A stretch of DNA of 64,000 bases from positions 58,096 to 122,095 of the forward strand of contig NZ_JABWSY010000018.1 of assembly GCF_013396335.1 (NCBI RefSeq). The letters run 5' to 3'. Shown piece after piece: positions 25,749 to 34,238 of this stretch. The stretch comes from Bacillus sp. EB106-08-02-XG196 (lineage in GTDB: Bacteria; Bacillota; Bacilli; Bacillales; Cytobacillaceae). The position numbers were made by a program, and so were the translations under genes. How positions within the stretch are numbered: position 1 is the stretch's first letter; the number at the start of each line of letters is the position of its first letter. The notes below the pieces were generated by a model. The model ran no database searches, was not told the DNA's origin, and was given only the letters and a program-made list of their open reading frames with translations.

Positions 25749-25757
25749 ACAGCAGAA

Positions 25758-25794
25758 AAAACGGAGTTCCGCTTTTCGAAACTCCGTTTTTATA
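25758..25794. terminator. Bidirectional terminator between the small gene and the HesB-like gene
   Basis: AAAACGGAGTT pairs with AACTCCGTTTT around a ten-base loop, with A and T runs on both sides. Confidence 0.85.
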
Positions 25795-26080
25795 TTTTTA
25801 ATAATTTAAATGAGTATTTTCCCAGAACATCCTCTACATAATCAAGTTTAGTATGGTCAAAGTAAACATAATCCTGTTCATGAATGAGAATATTTAGCCC
25901 TTCAAATTCAAATAGAAGATCACCAGTAATTTTCCGCTCTTCCAGAGACAGATTTAGTTTGGGACCTCCTCAGCCAATCCCCATGCTCAACCGAACGAGT
26001 AGTTCCTCATTTGGAGATTGCTTTTCCCTCAGGATAATTCCTTCCAATATGCTGCGGGCACTCTCCGTAATCTTGAACAA
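25790..26080 (-). CDS. HesB-like selenoprotein (in-frame TGA read as Sec37)
   Basis: Reading the minus strand from TTG 26080 gives a 96-codon frame beginning MFKITESARSILEGI, with one TGA at 25970-25972 (codon 37) inside LSMGIG-TGA-GGPKL, then LEERKITGDLLFEF to a TAA at 25790. HesB/IscA-like proteins have Cys at this place (GIGCGG), and Sec forms of the family are established. A SECIS-type hairpin follows at 25933-25952. The ribosome site AAGGATGTGA precedes the TTG. The Cys-less A-type relatives are linked to Fe-S handling, but the function of the Sec form is unknown. A standard gene caller would miss this gene or truncate it. Confidence 0.88.
25933..25952 (-). promoter_or_regulatory. SECIS hairpin in the HesB-like gene
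   Basis: On the mRNA, TCT pairs with GGA, then an internal loop, then CTCT pairs with AGAG around the apical loop GGA. The first loop G is 27 bases after the TGA. This fits the bacterial SECIS model: distance 16-37 bases and a G at the loop start. Confidence 0.7.
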
Positions 26081-26209
26081 ACCTATCACATCCTTAATAT
26101 TTTTTCATAAATTGCAGGAAAAAGTCGAAAAATAGCACATAATTATATTATAGTATTGGTAGAATGGTTGAAAATATTTTGCCTCAAAACAGATTAGTAA
26201 GGAGAAGCT

Positions 26210-27361
26210 ATGAAAAAGAAAGCCATTATTTCGTCTGTTATGATCATTTCTATGTGTATTCTTGTTGCTGCTGTACTCCTAATTGAACAGCGTAATAAAC
26301 AGAATGCAACAGAAAAAAAACACCCTGCAAAGGAACATATACAGAGATTGCAGCCTGTTATGAGCAGGACTCTGACAGAAAGGATTACTGTAGGTGCCAT
26401 CGGCGACATTTTGATTCATGATACCGTTTATCAGGATGCGTATAATGGAACGCAGTATAATTTCAACCCTATCTTCGAACATGTTAAAACCTTATTGGAA
26501 TCACCGGATGTTCTAACAGCTAATCAAGAGAGTATGTTAGGTGGAGTTGACATAGGTGTATCAAGTTACCCGACGTTTAATAGTCCACATGAGGTCGCAG
26601 ATGCTCTCGTTCATTCGGGGGTTGATATTGTTTCAATCGCTAACAACCATACGTTAGACAAAGGAGAAAGAGGAATTCTTTCTGCTGTCGATTATTTAAA
26701 TAGTATTGGACTCCCCCATGTTGGAAGCTTTCTAAATCAAGAGGACCGCAAAAAGTTAAGAATCATACATAAAAATGGTATAAAATTAGCATTTCTATCT
26801 TATACCTATGGAACAAATGGAATACCCATTCCAGATGGCAAGGACTTTCTAGTTAATCTTATCAATCGAGATCTTATGAATGATGAAATTGCGCGGGCTA
26901 AGAAGGAAGCAGATGTTGTGATTATGAGTATCCATTGGGGTAATGAATACCAGCGAATTCCGACCAATGAGCAAAAGGATTTGGCAAATTTCCTTGCGAA
27001 CGAAGGAGTAGATATCATTTTTGGTTCTCATCCCCATGTCCTTCAGCCTATGGAATGGATTAATACTGAAGATGGCGGAAAGTCATTGGTTATATATTCA
27101 TTGGGTAACTTTATCTCAGGACAAGTAAGAGACTATAAAGATATTGGCGGCATGGCAACGGTTGAAATCACGAAACATATTACGAATACAGGGAAAACAA
27201 TTGAATTAACAAATCCGGCTTTTTATCCTACCTATGTTTCAAGCCAAGGTAGTAAAAATTATCAAGTCGTACCATTAGAAAATGCAGGTTCCTTTGGATT
27301 GCAAAATGCTGCTGCTAAATACCAGGAAATTAAAGACCATATGACCCAATGGCTCCGTTAA
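26210..27361 (+). CDS. CapA family (poly-gamma-glutamate capsule-type) protein
   Basis: A 383-residue protein with an N-terminal signal anchor (residues about 5-24) and a CapA metallophosphatase-like domain: AIGDILIHDTVY, TANQESMLGG, SIANNHTLDKGERG, SIHWGNEYQRIPTNEQ, FGSHPHVLQPMEW and YSLGNFISGQ. CapA proteins act in polyglutamate synthesis or export on the cell surface, but the capB/capC partners are absent here. Many bacilli carry such orphans (YwtB/PgsA relatives). AAGGAG precedes the ATG. The CPBP gene follows 41 bases later. Confidence 0.88.
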   Translation: MKKKAIISSVMIISMCILVAAVLLIEQRNKQNATEKKHPAKEHIQRLQPVMSRTLTERITVGAIGDILIHDTVYQDAYNGTQYNFNPIFEHVKTLLESPDVLTANQESMLGGVDIGVSSYPTFNSPHEVADALVHSGVDIVSIANNHTLDKGERGILSAVDYLNSIGLPHVGSFLNQEDRKKLRIIHKNGIKLAFLSYTYGTNGIPIPDGKDFLVNLINRDLMNDEIARAKKEADVVIMSIHWGNEYQRIPTNEQKDLANFLANEGVDIIFGSHPHVLQPMEWINTEDGGKSLVIYSLGNFISGQVRDYKDIGGMATVEITKHITNTGKTIELTNPAFYPTYVSSQGSKNYQVVPLENAGSFGLQNAAAKYQEIKDHMTQWLR

Positions 27362-27402
27362 TACGGGGTCATTAACCCGTTTTAATTGGAAGGAAGTTTC
27401 AA

Positions 27403-28158
27403 ATGAAACAATTTAACTATCAAGGATATATATTATCAATATTGTTTATCGTTTTAATTTGTTTCTTCACAAGAGGCTACTATAGTCTATTTACTTGGTT
27501 TCTCCTTGGCCTATTCCTATTGCTCGCTTTCCTGAAGGAAGAAAATCGTTTATTTGCATGGGTGATGATTTCCTTTTTTGGTGGAAATCTAATTCTCTTT
27601 TATACTGATAAATTTATTGAAGGGTATCAATACATTCCATTCTATAGGGTAATTATAAACCAGGTATTGTTCCTTATCCCTATCCTATCTATATGTTATG
27701 TTATCAAGCAATTCAATAAAAAAATTAGCTTCTTTTTTAATAAACCAGAGGTAAATAACACCAATAAGCCTATTTATATTATTTTGTTACTTCTTTCTGT
27801 CGGTGTCACTTTCATATTTATTAATAATAGTGGATCAGATTTAAACATGTTCCTTTCTCTTTTCACATTCTCTCTTATTCATGCTTCTCTACAGGAAGTG
27901 ATGTGGCGAGGTATTCTGTTATCACAATTAATTAAGATAACAAATGAAACATCTGCTATTCTATTTACAAGTATTACCTTTGCGATGAATACAACTATAT
28001 TTGGATTTTCTACTGCGGTTGTTCTGTTATATCTCATTTTAGGGTTCTTATTTGCACTTTTAACCATTAAATATAATAGCATTTTGCCATCTATTTTTGC
28101 TCATTCATTTGTATTATTTTTCTTTTACCTAAATGACTGGCTTCAACTTCCTTTATAA
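27403..28158 (+). CDS. CPBP-family membrane protein, probably degenerate protease
   Basis: A 251-residue protein with about seven hydrophobic helices. The segment SLQEVMWRGILL corresponds to motif 1 (EExxxR) of CPBP/Abi intramembrane metalloproteases, but the first Glu is Gln. The motif 2 region reads FAMNTTIFG without the expected His, and motif 3 retains AHSFVLF. Loss of two ligands suggests an inactive or non-catalytic member. Ribosome site GGAAGGAAG precedes ATG. It probably shares a transcript with the CapA-like gene. Confidence 0.75.
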   Translation: MKQFNYQGYILSILFIVLICFFTRGYYSLFTWFLLGLFLLLAFLKEENRLFAWVMISFFGGNLILFYTDKFIEGYQYIPFYRVIINQVLFLIPILSICYVIKQFNKKISFFFNKPEVNNTNKPIYIILLLLSVGVTFIFINNSGSDLNMFLSLFTFSLIHASLQEVMWRGILLSQLIKITNETSAILFTSITFAMNTTIFGFSTAVVLLYLILGFLFALLTIKYNSILPSIFAHSFVLFFFYLNDWLQLPL

Positions 28159-28228
28159 GCAACATCATCGATAATTGTCTTTGCTTTATTATATAATAAC
28201 ACCATAGGTATTTTGAAAGGAGCAATAA

Positions 28229-28522
28229 ATGAAAATCCAAATCAGCAGTGATGCAGCAGCGTGGTACAAACAAGAACTAAATCTTAAAACCGATGATTTT
28301 GTCCGTTTCTATGTACGATACGGCGGATGCAGTACCGTACAAAGTGGGTTTTCACTTGGTATATCAAATGACGAACCCGTTGATATTGGAGCAAAAACAA
28401 CCGAAGACGGAATTACTTTTTATATTGAAGAAAAAGACTTATGGTACTTTGATGACCATGATTTAGTCATTGAGTATCATGCAAAATATGAAGAGCCTGT
28501 TTTAGATTATAAAAAAGCATAA
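28229..28522 (+). CDS. yneR: HesB-like protein YneR
   Basis: A 97-residue protein starting MKIQISSDAAAWYKQELNLK, with VRYGGCSTVQSGFSLG and EEKDLWYFDDHDLVIEYHA; this is the YneR type of HesB-like domain. The Cys of GGC aligns with the position occupied by Sec in the other HesB-like gene 2 kb away, though only this single Cys is present. Function is unknown. AAAGGAG precedes ATG. Its place near plsY matches B. subtilis. Confidence 0.88.
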   Translation: MKIQISSDAAAWYKQELNLKTDDFVRFYVRYGGCSTVQSGFSLGISNDEPVDIGAKTTEDGITFYIEEKDLWYFDDHDLVIEYHAKYEEPVLDYKKA

Positions 28523-28529
28523 TCAAAAA

Positions 28530-28574
28530 AATAAGCACACATGAATGATGGTACTTTCATGTGTGCTTATTCTA
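28530..28574. terminator. Bidirectional terminator after yneR
   Basis: AATAAGCACACATGAA pairs with TTCATGTGTGCTTATT around a nine-base loop; it serves yneR and the convergent oxidoreductase gene. Confidence 0.88.
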
Positions 28575-29483
28575 TTGCCTGCTCTCCAGCTGTTGAACAA
28601 CAAATTCGCATATTTCATGTGTCTGCAAGGAATCCCTGGCAGTAACAGATGGAAAGCAGTTAGTTCCTACCGCATTAATAAACTCTTTAACAATCTGTTC
28701 AAATCCTCTTTTAAATAGGGTAGAATCCCAATTGTTAAAAGAAAGTGCGATTTCCTTATGATCACGATAAATCGTTAATTTATCTAAATCATGGACAATT
28801 CTTTTCTCGTTAGGTCCCATTACTTCTAATCTTTCTTCTACTGCCCCGCTGTCTCGGTTCATAATCGCGATACCTGTCATGTCCTTAGAAATAAATTGAA
28901 CAACTACATGGTAAAGCATCCCATTATCTACTCTTCCATTAACGATTGTTTCTTGGATATCGCCTTTCATAATGTACCGTACCGTATCTAAGACGTGGAT
29001 AAAATCATCATAGACAAATGAGCGAATATCGCTGGGCAGTGCGTGGCGGTTTTTTTGCAAAATAACCATATTTGGTTGAGCAATTTCTGTCATTGCTTGA
29101 TAAAATGGGGCAAACCGTCTGTTAAATCCAGTCATTAAGATAAGACCTTTTCTCTCGGCAAGTTCCACGAGTTCCTTGGTTGATCCCAAGTGGTTGGTTA
29201 TAGGTTTATCGATATAGACATGGATACCATTCTCTAAGAGCTCTCTTACAATTTGCTCATGAGATTCCGTTGACGAATGGACAAATGCTCCTTTTATTCC
29301 ACTTTCTATTAGTGAAGTAAGACTTGAATGAATGTGTGGAAATCGGTATTGATTACTTATTTCCGTTAAAACGTCAGTGTTTCTTGTGAAAAGATAGAAT
29401 TCCACATCAGCTTGCTTACTAAGAACAGGCAAATAAGCTTTTTTCGCTATATCCCCAAGACCGATGACTCCTAACTTTAACAT
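28572..29483 (-). CDS. Gfo/Idh/MocA family oxidoreductase
   Basis: A 303-residue NAD(P)-dependent dehydrogenase. The Rossmann loop GVIGLGDIAKKAYLP is at the N terminus; VYIDKPITNH corresponds to the EKP motif with Asp in place of Glu and retains the catalytic Lys. The GFNRRFAPFY segment is typical of the family. Members oxidise or reduce sugar-like substrates; the substrate is unknown. GGGAGATG precedes ATG. It is co-directional with yneQ and yneP and 18 bases from yneQ. Confidence 0.9.
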   Translation of the reverse strand: MLKLGVIGLGDIAKKAYLPVLSKQADVEFYLFTRNTDVLTEISNQYRFPHIHSSLTSLIESGIKGAFVHSSTESHEQIVRELLENGIHVYIDKPITNHLGSTKELVELAERKGLILMTGFNRRFAPFYQAMTEIAQPNMVILQKNRHALPSDIRSFVYDDFIHVLDTVRYIMKGDIQETIVNGRVDNGMLYHVVVQFISKDMTGIAIMNRDSGAVEERLEVMGPNEKRIVHDLDKLTIYRDHKEIALSFNNWDSTLFKRGFEQIVKEFINAVGTNCFPSVTARDSLQTHEICEFVVQQLESRQ

Positions 29484-29501
29484 GGTTTCATCTCCCTGCT
29501 A

Positions 29502-29792
29502 TCACCAAATATGGTGATGTAATCCTTCTTTACCTAGTATTTCTTTTTGTCTTGCTCCAATTAAATCAAAATGGGAATAACCGTCACGGCGGTGATGAAT
29601 CCATTCTTTTTGTAACCCATATTTTCTTCCCCATTCAGCAAGTTTTTCAAGGTCAAGGCAGCCTACCTTAGTAACGGTGTTACAACCTGGAAAGCGATCA
29701 TCCAGCCAATAATGGGTTAAGAATGCGATTTCACCCTCATCAATTTTTTGTTTCCATTCTATTACTTCCTGTCTTTTGATTCCAAATGCCAT
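29502..29792 (-). CDS. yneQ: YneQ family protein
   Basis: A 96-residue soluble protein (MAFGIKRQEVIEWKQKIDEG, then THYWLDDRFPGCNTVTKVGC, then HHRRDGYSHFDLIG) that resembles Bacillus YneQ, a protein without known function. It has two Cys and several His but no recognisable zinc site. GGGGTGAT precedes ATG. The order yneP-yneQ is the same as in B. subtilis. Confidence 0.85.
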   Translation of the reverse strand: MAFGIKRQEVIEWKQKIDEGEIAFLTHYWLDDRFPGCNTVTKVGCLDLEKLAEWGRKYGLQKEWIHHRRDGYSHFDLIGARQKEILGKEGLHHHIW

Positions 29793-29816
29793 ATCATCAC
29801 CCCAAAACTCTTACGG

Positions 29817-30245
29817 TTACTTCTTCTTTATTTCTTCATACTTCAAGTACCATTCAGGAAACGCCTTCTTGAATGCAATCGGTCTAAAATTATCTTTTTT
29901 GACAACAATATGTGTCGAAGTGCCTTGTGCACACACTTCCTCATCTCCATTTATGATGGAATACCCATATACTGTTTTTAGCCCGTCATTTTTTTCAATC
30001 CACGTCTTTACAATGCCTCTATCACCGTAGCGTAACGGTTTTTTATAGGTAGCTTGGATGTCATATACTGGCGCGAAATATCCTGCATTCTCCATATCCA
30101 CATAACTATAACCAAGATCCTCAATCAGCCCGCTTCTCCCTAGTTCAAAATACTTTAAATAGTTGGCATGATAAATGACGCCCATCATGTCCGTATCTGC
30201 ATATAAAAGTTGAATTTCTCTTGTGGAAATAAATACATTGTCCAT
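29817..30245 (-). CDS. yneP: Hotdog-fold acyl-CoA thioesterase YneP
   Basis: A 142-residue 4-hydroxybenzoyl-CoA thioesterase-like protein. The active-site strip YADTDMMGVIYHANYLKYFE contains the catalytic Asp (in the D-x-x-G-x-x-xH-Y/AxY arrangement) of the hotdog family. It hydrolyses acyl-CoA; chain preference is unknown. Its ATG is four bases after the stop of the large AAA gene, so the two are translationally close in one transcript. Confidence 0.9.
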   Translation of the reverse strand: MDNVFISTREIQLLYADTDMMGVIYHANYLKYFELGRSGLIEDLGYSYVDMENAGYFAPVYDIQATYKKPLRYGDRGIVKTWIEKNDGLKTVYGYSIINGDEEVCAQGTSTHIVVKKDNFRPIAFKKAFPEWYLKYEEIKKK

Positions 30246-30249
30246 TTCT

Positions 30250-32595
30250 TTATTCCTCTTCCCTAATCAAATGAAATTTAGTAAGCGCCTTTGCCACATC
30301 TTCACTTTCAATATGGATGGCCTTTTCTAATAAATCCTCTTCCTCTGTTACGCCCATAAGCCTCATTGCTTGTGCTTGAATCATTTCATCAGCCAAATTA
30401 GTAGCAAATCTTCCGTTCCCCTTGAAGGTATGATTTTCAATACTTTGTTTCAAAAGAGCCCTTGCCCCTTCACTTAATTGGTATTGGAAGCTTTCAACGT
30501 AGGTCTCGATAATTGCCAGAAGCTCCTTAGCTGAATAGTCAGGAAACAGGAAGAATTTCTTAAATCTCGAACGTAACCCAGGGTTACTCTCTAATAACCG
30601 GTCCATTTCATTTGGGTAACCTGCAAGGACCACAACAAGATTTTCATTATGCTTGGTCATTTCATCAACAAGAGTGTCGACTACTTCCTTACCAAAATCA
30701 CCTGCTGTTTGGCTTAAGAGTGAATAGGCTTCATCAATAAATAATACTCCGCCAAGAGCCTCGCGGATCTTTTTCTTTGTTTTGCCTGCTGTTTGACCCA
30801 CATAACCTGCCACGAAATCAGCTCTGCTCGCTACAATCAAATGGCCTCTTTTTAACATTCCGCATTCACGGAGGAGCTCTGCATATATTTTAGCTACTGT
30901 GGTTTTACCAGTGCCTGGATTTCCAGTGAAAACGGAATGAAGCTGAATTGGTACGGCTGGAAGCCTTTTTTCTTTTCTAAACTGCTGCATTTTAACAAAG
31001 GAAACCAGTGTCTCTAATTCACCTTTTAGTTCGCTCAAGCCAATTAATCGCTCTAATTTCTCAAACGGAGATTCTCGATTTTCAATCTGTTCTTTTTCAA
31101 AATCCTCTTTATCTAGAAGCGTGTAAGCAAGAATATCCTCAATTGATTGCGGATGATCTGATCCCTTTTTAAAAATGGCATCTAACACAATATTGCGAAC
31201 GGATCGCGCATTACCGAAAGTATCATCCACCCGTTCTTGATCAAGGCGATGGTTAATTTCATTCTTGGCTTCTTCCGTAAGAATATAATCGTTTTCTGAG
31301 GCAATTTTTTCAGCAATCGATATTAATTCCCTATTGGAATAATTAGGTAAATGAATGAGGTTAGATTGAGGAAACCGGCTTCTTAATCCTGGATTTGCAT
31401 CTAAAAAAATACGCATTTCATCAGGATATCCCGCCATAATGACGGCAAACTTCCCACCGTATTCCTTTCCCGTCATTAATGAAACAAGGGTATCAACCGC
31501 TGTTTGTCCATAATCATTTCCAGTTTGCCCTTCCCGTTTTAAACTATAGGCTTCATCAATGAACAGAACCCCGCCAATCGCTTTCTCCACAACCGCGCGT
31601 ACGTTTTCCTCTGTTTGACCTACAAAAGCTCCTACGAGCTGTGATCTGTCGGTCTCAATCACCTCAGGGCGAGGCAGCACCTCAAGCTCATGATAGATTT
31701 TAGCTAATAAACGGGCGATGGTTGTTTTCCCTGTTCCTGGATTTCCTGTCAGCACCATATTAAGACTTAATTCATCCTTCGTTTGGAACCCAAGCTCTTT
31801 TCGATTCTTTTGGTATTTTAGAAACTGGTAAAAATCATTGACGCGCTTTTTTACGATGTCCATCCCGATCATTTCATTTAATTGATCCAAGGCATTTTCT
31901 GAATCCTGTTGGACGTTTTCTTCGACAATAAAGAGATGTTGCCAGTCTTTTTTGATTTCTTCGAGGCTGGACAAATGTATTTTTATATCCTCATAATAGG
32001 TTGCAGTATGAAAAACACCCTTAATCGATTCATCATATTCCTCAGCAGCCTTTAAAAGGTTTCCGTTAACTTCGATTGCAGCAGTAAGTAAATCAGCGAG
32101 TTTTTTATATTGAAGAGAAAGTGGTTCGTTTCTCATTTCCTCAGCAAGATGTCTCTTCTCGGTAAGGTCCTCTACATGATCATCTGCTTCTGCTAAGAAG
32201 GTTTTGCAAATTTGTATGTATTGTTCAGCAACTTTTTTCTTTGCTGTTCGATTATCGGTTTCTCTTATTGCAGGGAAATCTAGGATATCTAAAATGTCTT
32301 TTTTCTTTTTCCAATCTTTTTGAATGAAATAGGATTTTGCCATCTGATTCTCTGGATGTATTTCTAATGCTTTTTGTAACCAGGTAAAAGCTAATGTATC
32401 TTGGTTCCTGCGGGCAAGTCGCGAAAATGCGACCATTGTTAACATTCTTGATAAAAGTACGGGGTTTGATTGGCTTCGTATAGCGGTTAACAGCTCATGT
32501 TCATTGGCAATAAACCCATGTTCCTTCAGTTCTGTTTCCCACTGAATAATCTTTTCGGTCTGGTTAATGGGTGGACTGGTTTGTTGTCGTATCAT
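30250..32595 (-). CDS. Tandem AAA ATPase (SpoVK/CbbX-like)
   Basis: A 781-residue protein: an alpha-helical N-terminal part (residues 1-240, one TPR-like helix pair near 65-85), then two CbbX/SpoVK-type AAA modules. Module 1 has GNPGTGKTT at 284-292 and GGVLFIDEAYSL at 341-352; module 2 has GNPGTGKTT at 558-566 and GGVLFIDEAYSLL at 615-627. Both have arginine-finger segments NPGLRSRF. B. subtilis SpoVK, needed for spore maturation, is about half this size with a single module. The target is unknown. Confidence 0.88.
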   Translation of the reverse strand: MIRQQTSPPINQTEKIIQWETELKEHGFIANEHELLTAIRSQSNPVLLSRMLTMVAFSRLARRNQDTLAFTWLQKALEIHPENQMAKSYFIQKDWKKKKDILDILDFPAIRETDNRTAKKKVAEQYIQICKTFLAEADDHVEDLTEKRHLAEEMRNEPLSLQYKKLADLLTAAIEVNGNLLKAAEEYDESIKGVFHTATYYEDIKIHLSSLEEIKKDWQHLFIVEENVQQDSENALDQLNEMIGMDIVKKRVNDFYQFLKYQKNRKELGFQTKDELSLNMVLTGNPGTGKTTIARLLAKIYHELEVLPRPEVIETDRSQLVGAFVGQTEENVRAVVEKAIGGVLFIDEAYSLKREGQTGNDYGQTAVDTLVSLMTGKEYGGKFAVIMAGYPDEMRIFLDANPGLRSRFPQSNLIHLPNYSNRELISIAEKIASENDYILTEEAKNEINHRLDQERVDDTFGNARSVRNIVLDAIFKKGSDHPQSIEDILAYTLLDKEDFEKEQIENRESPFEKLERLIGLSELKGELETLVSFVKMQQFRKEKRLPAVPIQLHSVFTGNPGTGKTTVAKIYAELLRECGMLKRGHLIVASRADFVAGYVGQTAGKTKKKIREALGGVLFIDEAYSLLSQTAGDFGKEVVDTLVDEMTKHNENLVVVLAGYPNEMDRLLESNPGLRSRFKKFFLFPDYSAKELLAIIETYVESFQYQLSEGARALLKQSIENHTFKGNGRFATNLADEMIQAQAMRLMGVTEEEDLLEKAIHIESEDVAKALTKFHLIREEE

Positions 32596-32678
32596 AGGAT
32601 CACTTCTTCTTCAAAATTTCCCTTTTATCTTACCACAACCTGTCCACCGACACGAAATTCAAAGATTCAATAAATAAA

Positions 32679-32706
32679 GGACCTGTACGATTTGAACAGG
32701 TCCTAG
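32679..32706 (-). terminator. Terminator of tlp
   Basis: AGGACCTGT and ACAGGTCCT pair around a nine-base loop, followed on the minus strand by a T-rich stretch. Confidence 0.7.
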
Positions 32707-32715
32707 AACTTATGC

Positions 32716-32931
32716 TTAGACTTCATCCTTTATTTCTGAACGGTAGGATTCGATGCTTTCGCGCCGTCTTTCGTTTTTCGCATCAATCTGCTTGAGTTGT
32801 GTTTCGCTATCAGTGAATGCCTTTGAATCTTCTGCAGCTTCAATGTTTTCTAGTGTATCATGTATCATTGCTTGAAGCTTTTCAGCATTATCACTGCGAT
32901 CGTCTGGCTTCGGTTTGTTATTATAGGTCAT
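32716..32931 (-). CDS. tlp: Small acid-soluble spore protein Tlp
   Basis: A 71-residue highly charged protein (MTYNNKPKPDDRSDNAEKLQ, then MIHDTLENIEAAEDS, then KNERRRESIESYRSEI) matching Tlp, a minor SASP made in the forespore. The name means thioredoxin-like, but no thioredoxin active site exists. In B. subtilis it forms an operon with sspN; here sspN lies directly upstream on the same strand. AGGAGGG precedes ATG. Confidence 0.92.
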   Translation of the reverse strand: MTYNNKPKPDDRSDNAEKLQAMIHDTLENIEAAEDSKAFTDSETQLKQIDAKNERRRESIESYRSEIKDEV

Positions 32932-33021
32932 AGAGTTTCCCTCCTAGGTGGTGTCGTGTTACAGATATAGTTTGTATCGAAGTTAAAAAAATATCACAGA
33001 AAATATTTGTTTGGAAAAAAT

Positions 33022-33061
33022 CACAAAAAAGACCCGCTGGCTGCTGCCTGACGAGTCTTAA
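33022..33061 (-). terminator. Probable terminator between sspN and tlp
   Basis: On the minus strand AAGACTCG...CGGGTCTT with an inner GGC/GCC region folds into a hairpin followed by six T. Read-through to tlp is possible. Confidence 0.6.
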
Positions 33062-33069
33062 CCACTTAT

Positions 33070-33213
33070 TTATTCACCCTTAGTTTGGATGACTTGCGCA
33101 TGCTTACCAGATGTATCTTGATGAGTTTTACCTTTGTTTCCTCCAAAGCCCCTAGATTTTGTTCCAATATGGTTTGGGGCAAAGTGGTTCTGACCTCTTT
33201 TTGGATTACTCAT
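33070..33213 (-). CDS. sspN: Small acid-soluble spore protein N
   Basis: A 47-residue protein starting MSNPKRGQNHFAPNHIGTKS, with GGNKGKTHQDTSGKHAQVIQ. This is the SspN pattern (FAPNHIGT, GGNKGK, TGK/SGK). Made in the developing forespore. Strong ribosome site AGGAGGGATGTTAC upstream. It precedes tlp on the same strand, as in B. subtilis. Confidence 0.92.
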   Translation of the reverse strand: MSNPKRGQNHFAPNHIGTKSRGFGGNKGKTHQDTSGKHAQVIQTKGE

Positions 33214-33285
33214 GTAACATCCCTCCTCCTTAATATTTTGCCCGCTTTAAAGGAGGAACATGATTGGTAATCTATGTGAGTTTCA

Positions 33286-33417
33286 TTACTCTGCTTTTCC
33301 AAGACGCTTTTCTTCTAAACGCATTTCGATTTTTTCCATCGCAGCTCTATCTTTCAAAAGTTGACTTTTATTTTCGGATACAAGTTCTGCAAAGGAACGT
33401 TTTCTAGGCTTTCTCAT
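33286..33417 (-). CDS. fbpB: FbpB family small basic protein
   Basis: A 43-residue basic protein beginning MRKPRKRSFAELVSENKSQL and ending MRLEEKRLGKAE. It matches the FbpB family of B. subtilis, Fur-regulated partners of the iron-sparing sRNA FsrA. No clear Fur box is visible upstream, but a catabolite-type palindrome is (33461-33475). AAGGAAGGTGA precedes the ATG. A role in iron response here is inferred only from the family. Confidence 0.82.
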   Translation of the reverse strand: MRKPRKRSFAELVSENKSQLLKDRAAMEKIEMRLEEKRLGKAE

Positions 33418-33460
33418 GTATATCACCTTCCTTATGACCTATTCTAACAGTTATTATGCC

Positions 33461-33475
33461 CGGAAACGGTTTCAA
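33461..33475. promoter_or_regulatory. Candidate cre (CcpA) site upstream of fbpB
   Basis: CGGAAACGGTTTCAA matches the cre consensus (WTGAAARCGYTTTCW on the minus strand) at about 12 of 15 positions, with the central CG intact. Confidence 0.35.
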
Positions 33476-33536
33476 TTATTACAACTTTTTGAAAATTAAA
33501 AGAAAAATATACTTTAAAGCGTTACTATGTTAGAAC

Positions 33537-33571
33537 AAAAAAAGACATTGGAATTTACATCCAATGTCTAC
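33537..33571 (-). terminator. Terminator of the thiol-disulfide oxidoreductase gene
   Basis: AGACATTGGA pairs with TCCAATGTCT, with seven T on the minus strand; it overlaps the last codons of the gene. Confidence 0.85.
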
Positions 33572-34101
33572 TTCAAATCCTGGGTATATTGTTTCATTGC
33601 ATCGAGATTCATTGCCCCTATATATTTGTTTCCAATATTTCCCTTTGTATCGATAAAATATGTTGTTGGAATGGATAGGACTTGATACGTTTCGTTTACT
33701 TTATCTTCGGCATCTAAAGGAATCGGAAACGTAATACCATTTTCATCTACAAAAGCTTTTACATCTAAATGTGGGTCAATGTTTACGGCTAAAATAACAA
33801 CCTCATCCCCAGCTTCTTTATGAAATTCCTCCATGGCTGGCATTTCAGCTTTACATGGCGGACACCAAGTGGCCCAGAAATTGAGCATAACTTTTTTTCC
33901 TTTTAAATCAGATAGTTTAACGGTATCTCCCGCTAGTGTTTTAAGTTCAAAATCAGGTGCCTTTGCCCCGACTTTTAAACCTCCCATATTCGCAGCTTCT
34001 TGACTTGCAATATCGGGTTCAGCCTTTTTATCCATAGCCTGAACAATCGCAACTCCAAGTAAGGCTATTAATACAACAACAGCAATAACTTTTTTGACCA
34101 T
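33568..34101 (-). CDS. yneN: TlpA/ResA-like thiol-disulfide oxidoreductase (YneN)
   Basis: A 177-residue thioredoxin-fold protein with an N-terminal membrane anchor (VKKVIAVVVLIALLGVAI) and the active site FWATWCPPCKAEMP, so it works outside the membrane. The cis-Pro block SIPTTYF is present. ResA-type proteins reduce cytochrome c or spore-coat thiols; which client applies is unknown. The position between the tlp/sspN region and citB matches B. subtilis yneN. AAGGGGGT precedes the ATG. Confidence 0.9.
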   Translation of the reverse strand: MVKKVIAVVVLIALLGVAIVQAMDKKAEPDIASQEAANMGGLKVGAKAPDFELKTLAGDTVKLSDLKGKKVMLNFWATWCPPCKAEMPAMEEFHKEAGDEVVILAVNIDPHLDVKAFVDENGITFPIPLDAEDKVNETYQVLSIPTTYFIDTKGNIGNKYIGAMNLDAMKQYTQDLK

Positions 34102-34238
34102 ATCCCGAACCCCCTTGATTCAATAATATGCTACATTGATTTTACACTATAAAGTCAGTTGAAATAAAGGTTGTATCCGCCAAAGATGTGACAATTTAAA
34201 AACAGTTTAGTAAAAGTATACTAGAAAAGCAAATCAAG

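Noticed and set aside
25884..26135. Plus-strand open frame of 83 codons
   Set aside because: It is the antisense of the HesB-like selenoprotein, has no ribosome site and a composition unlike a protein.
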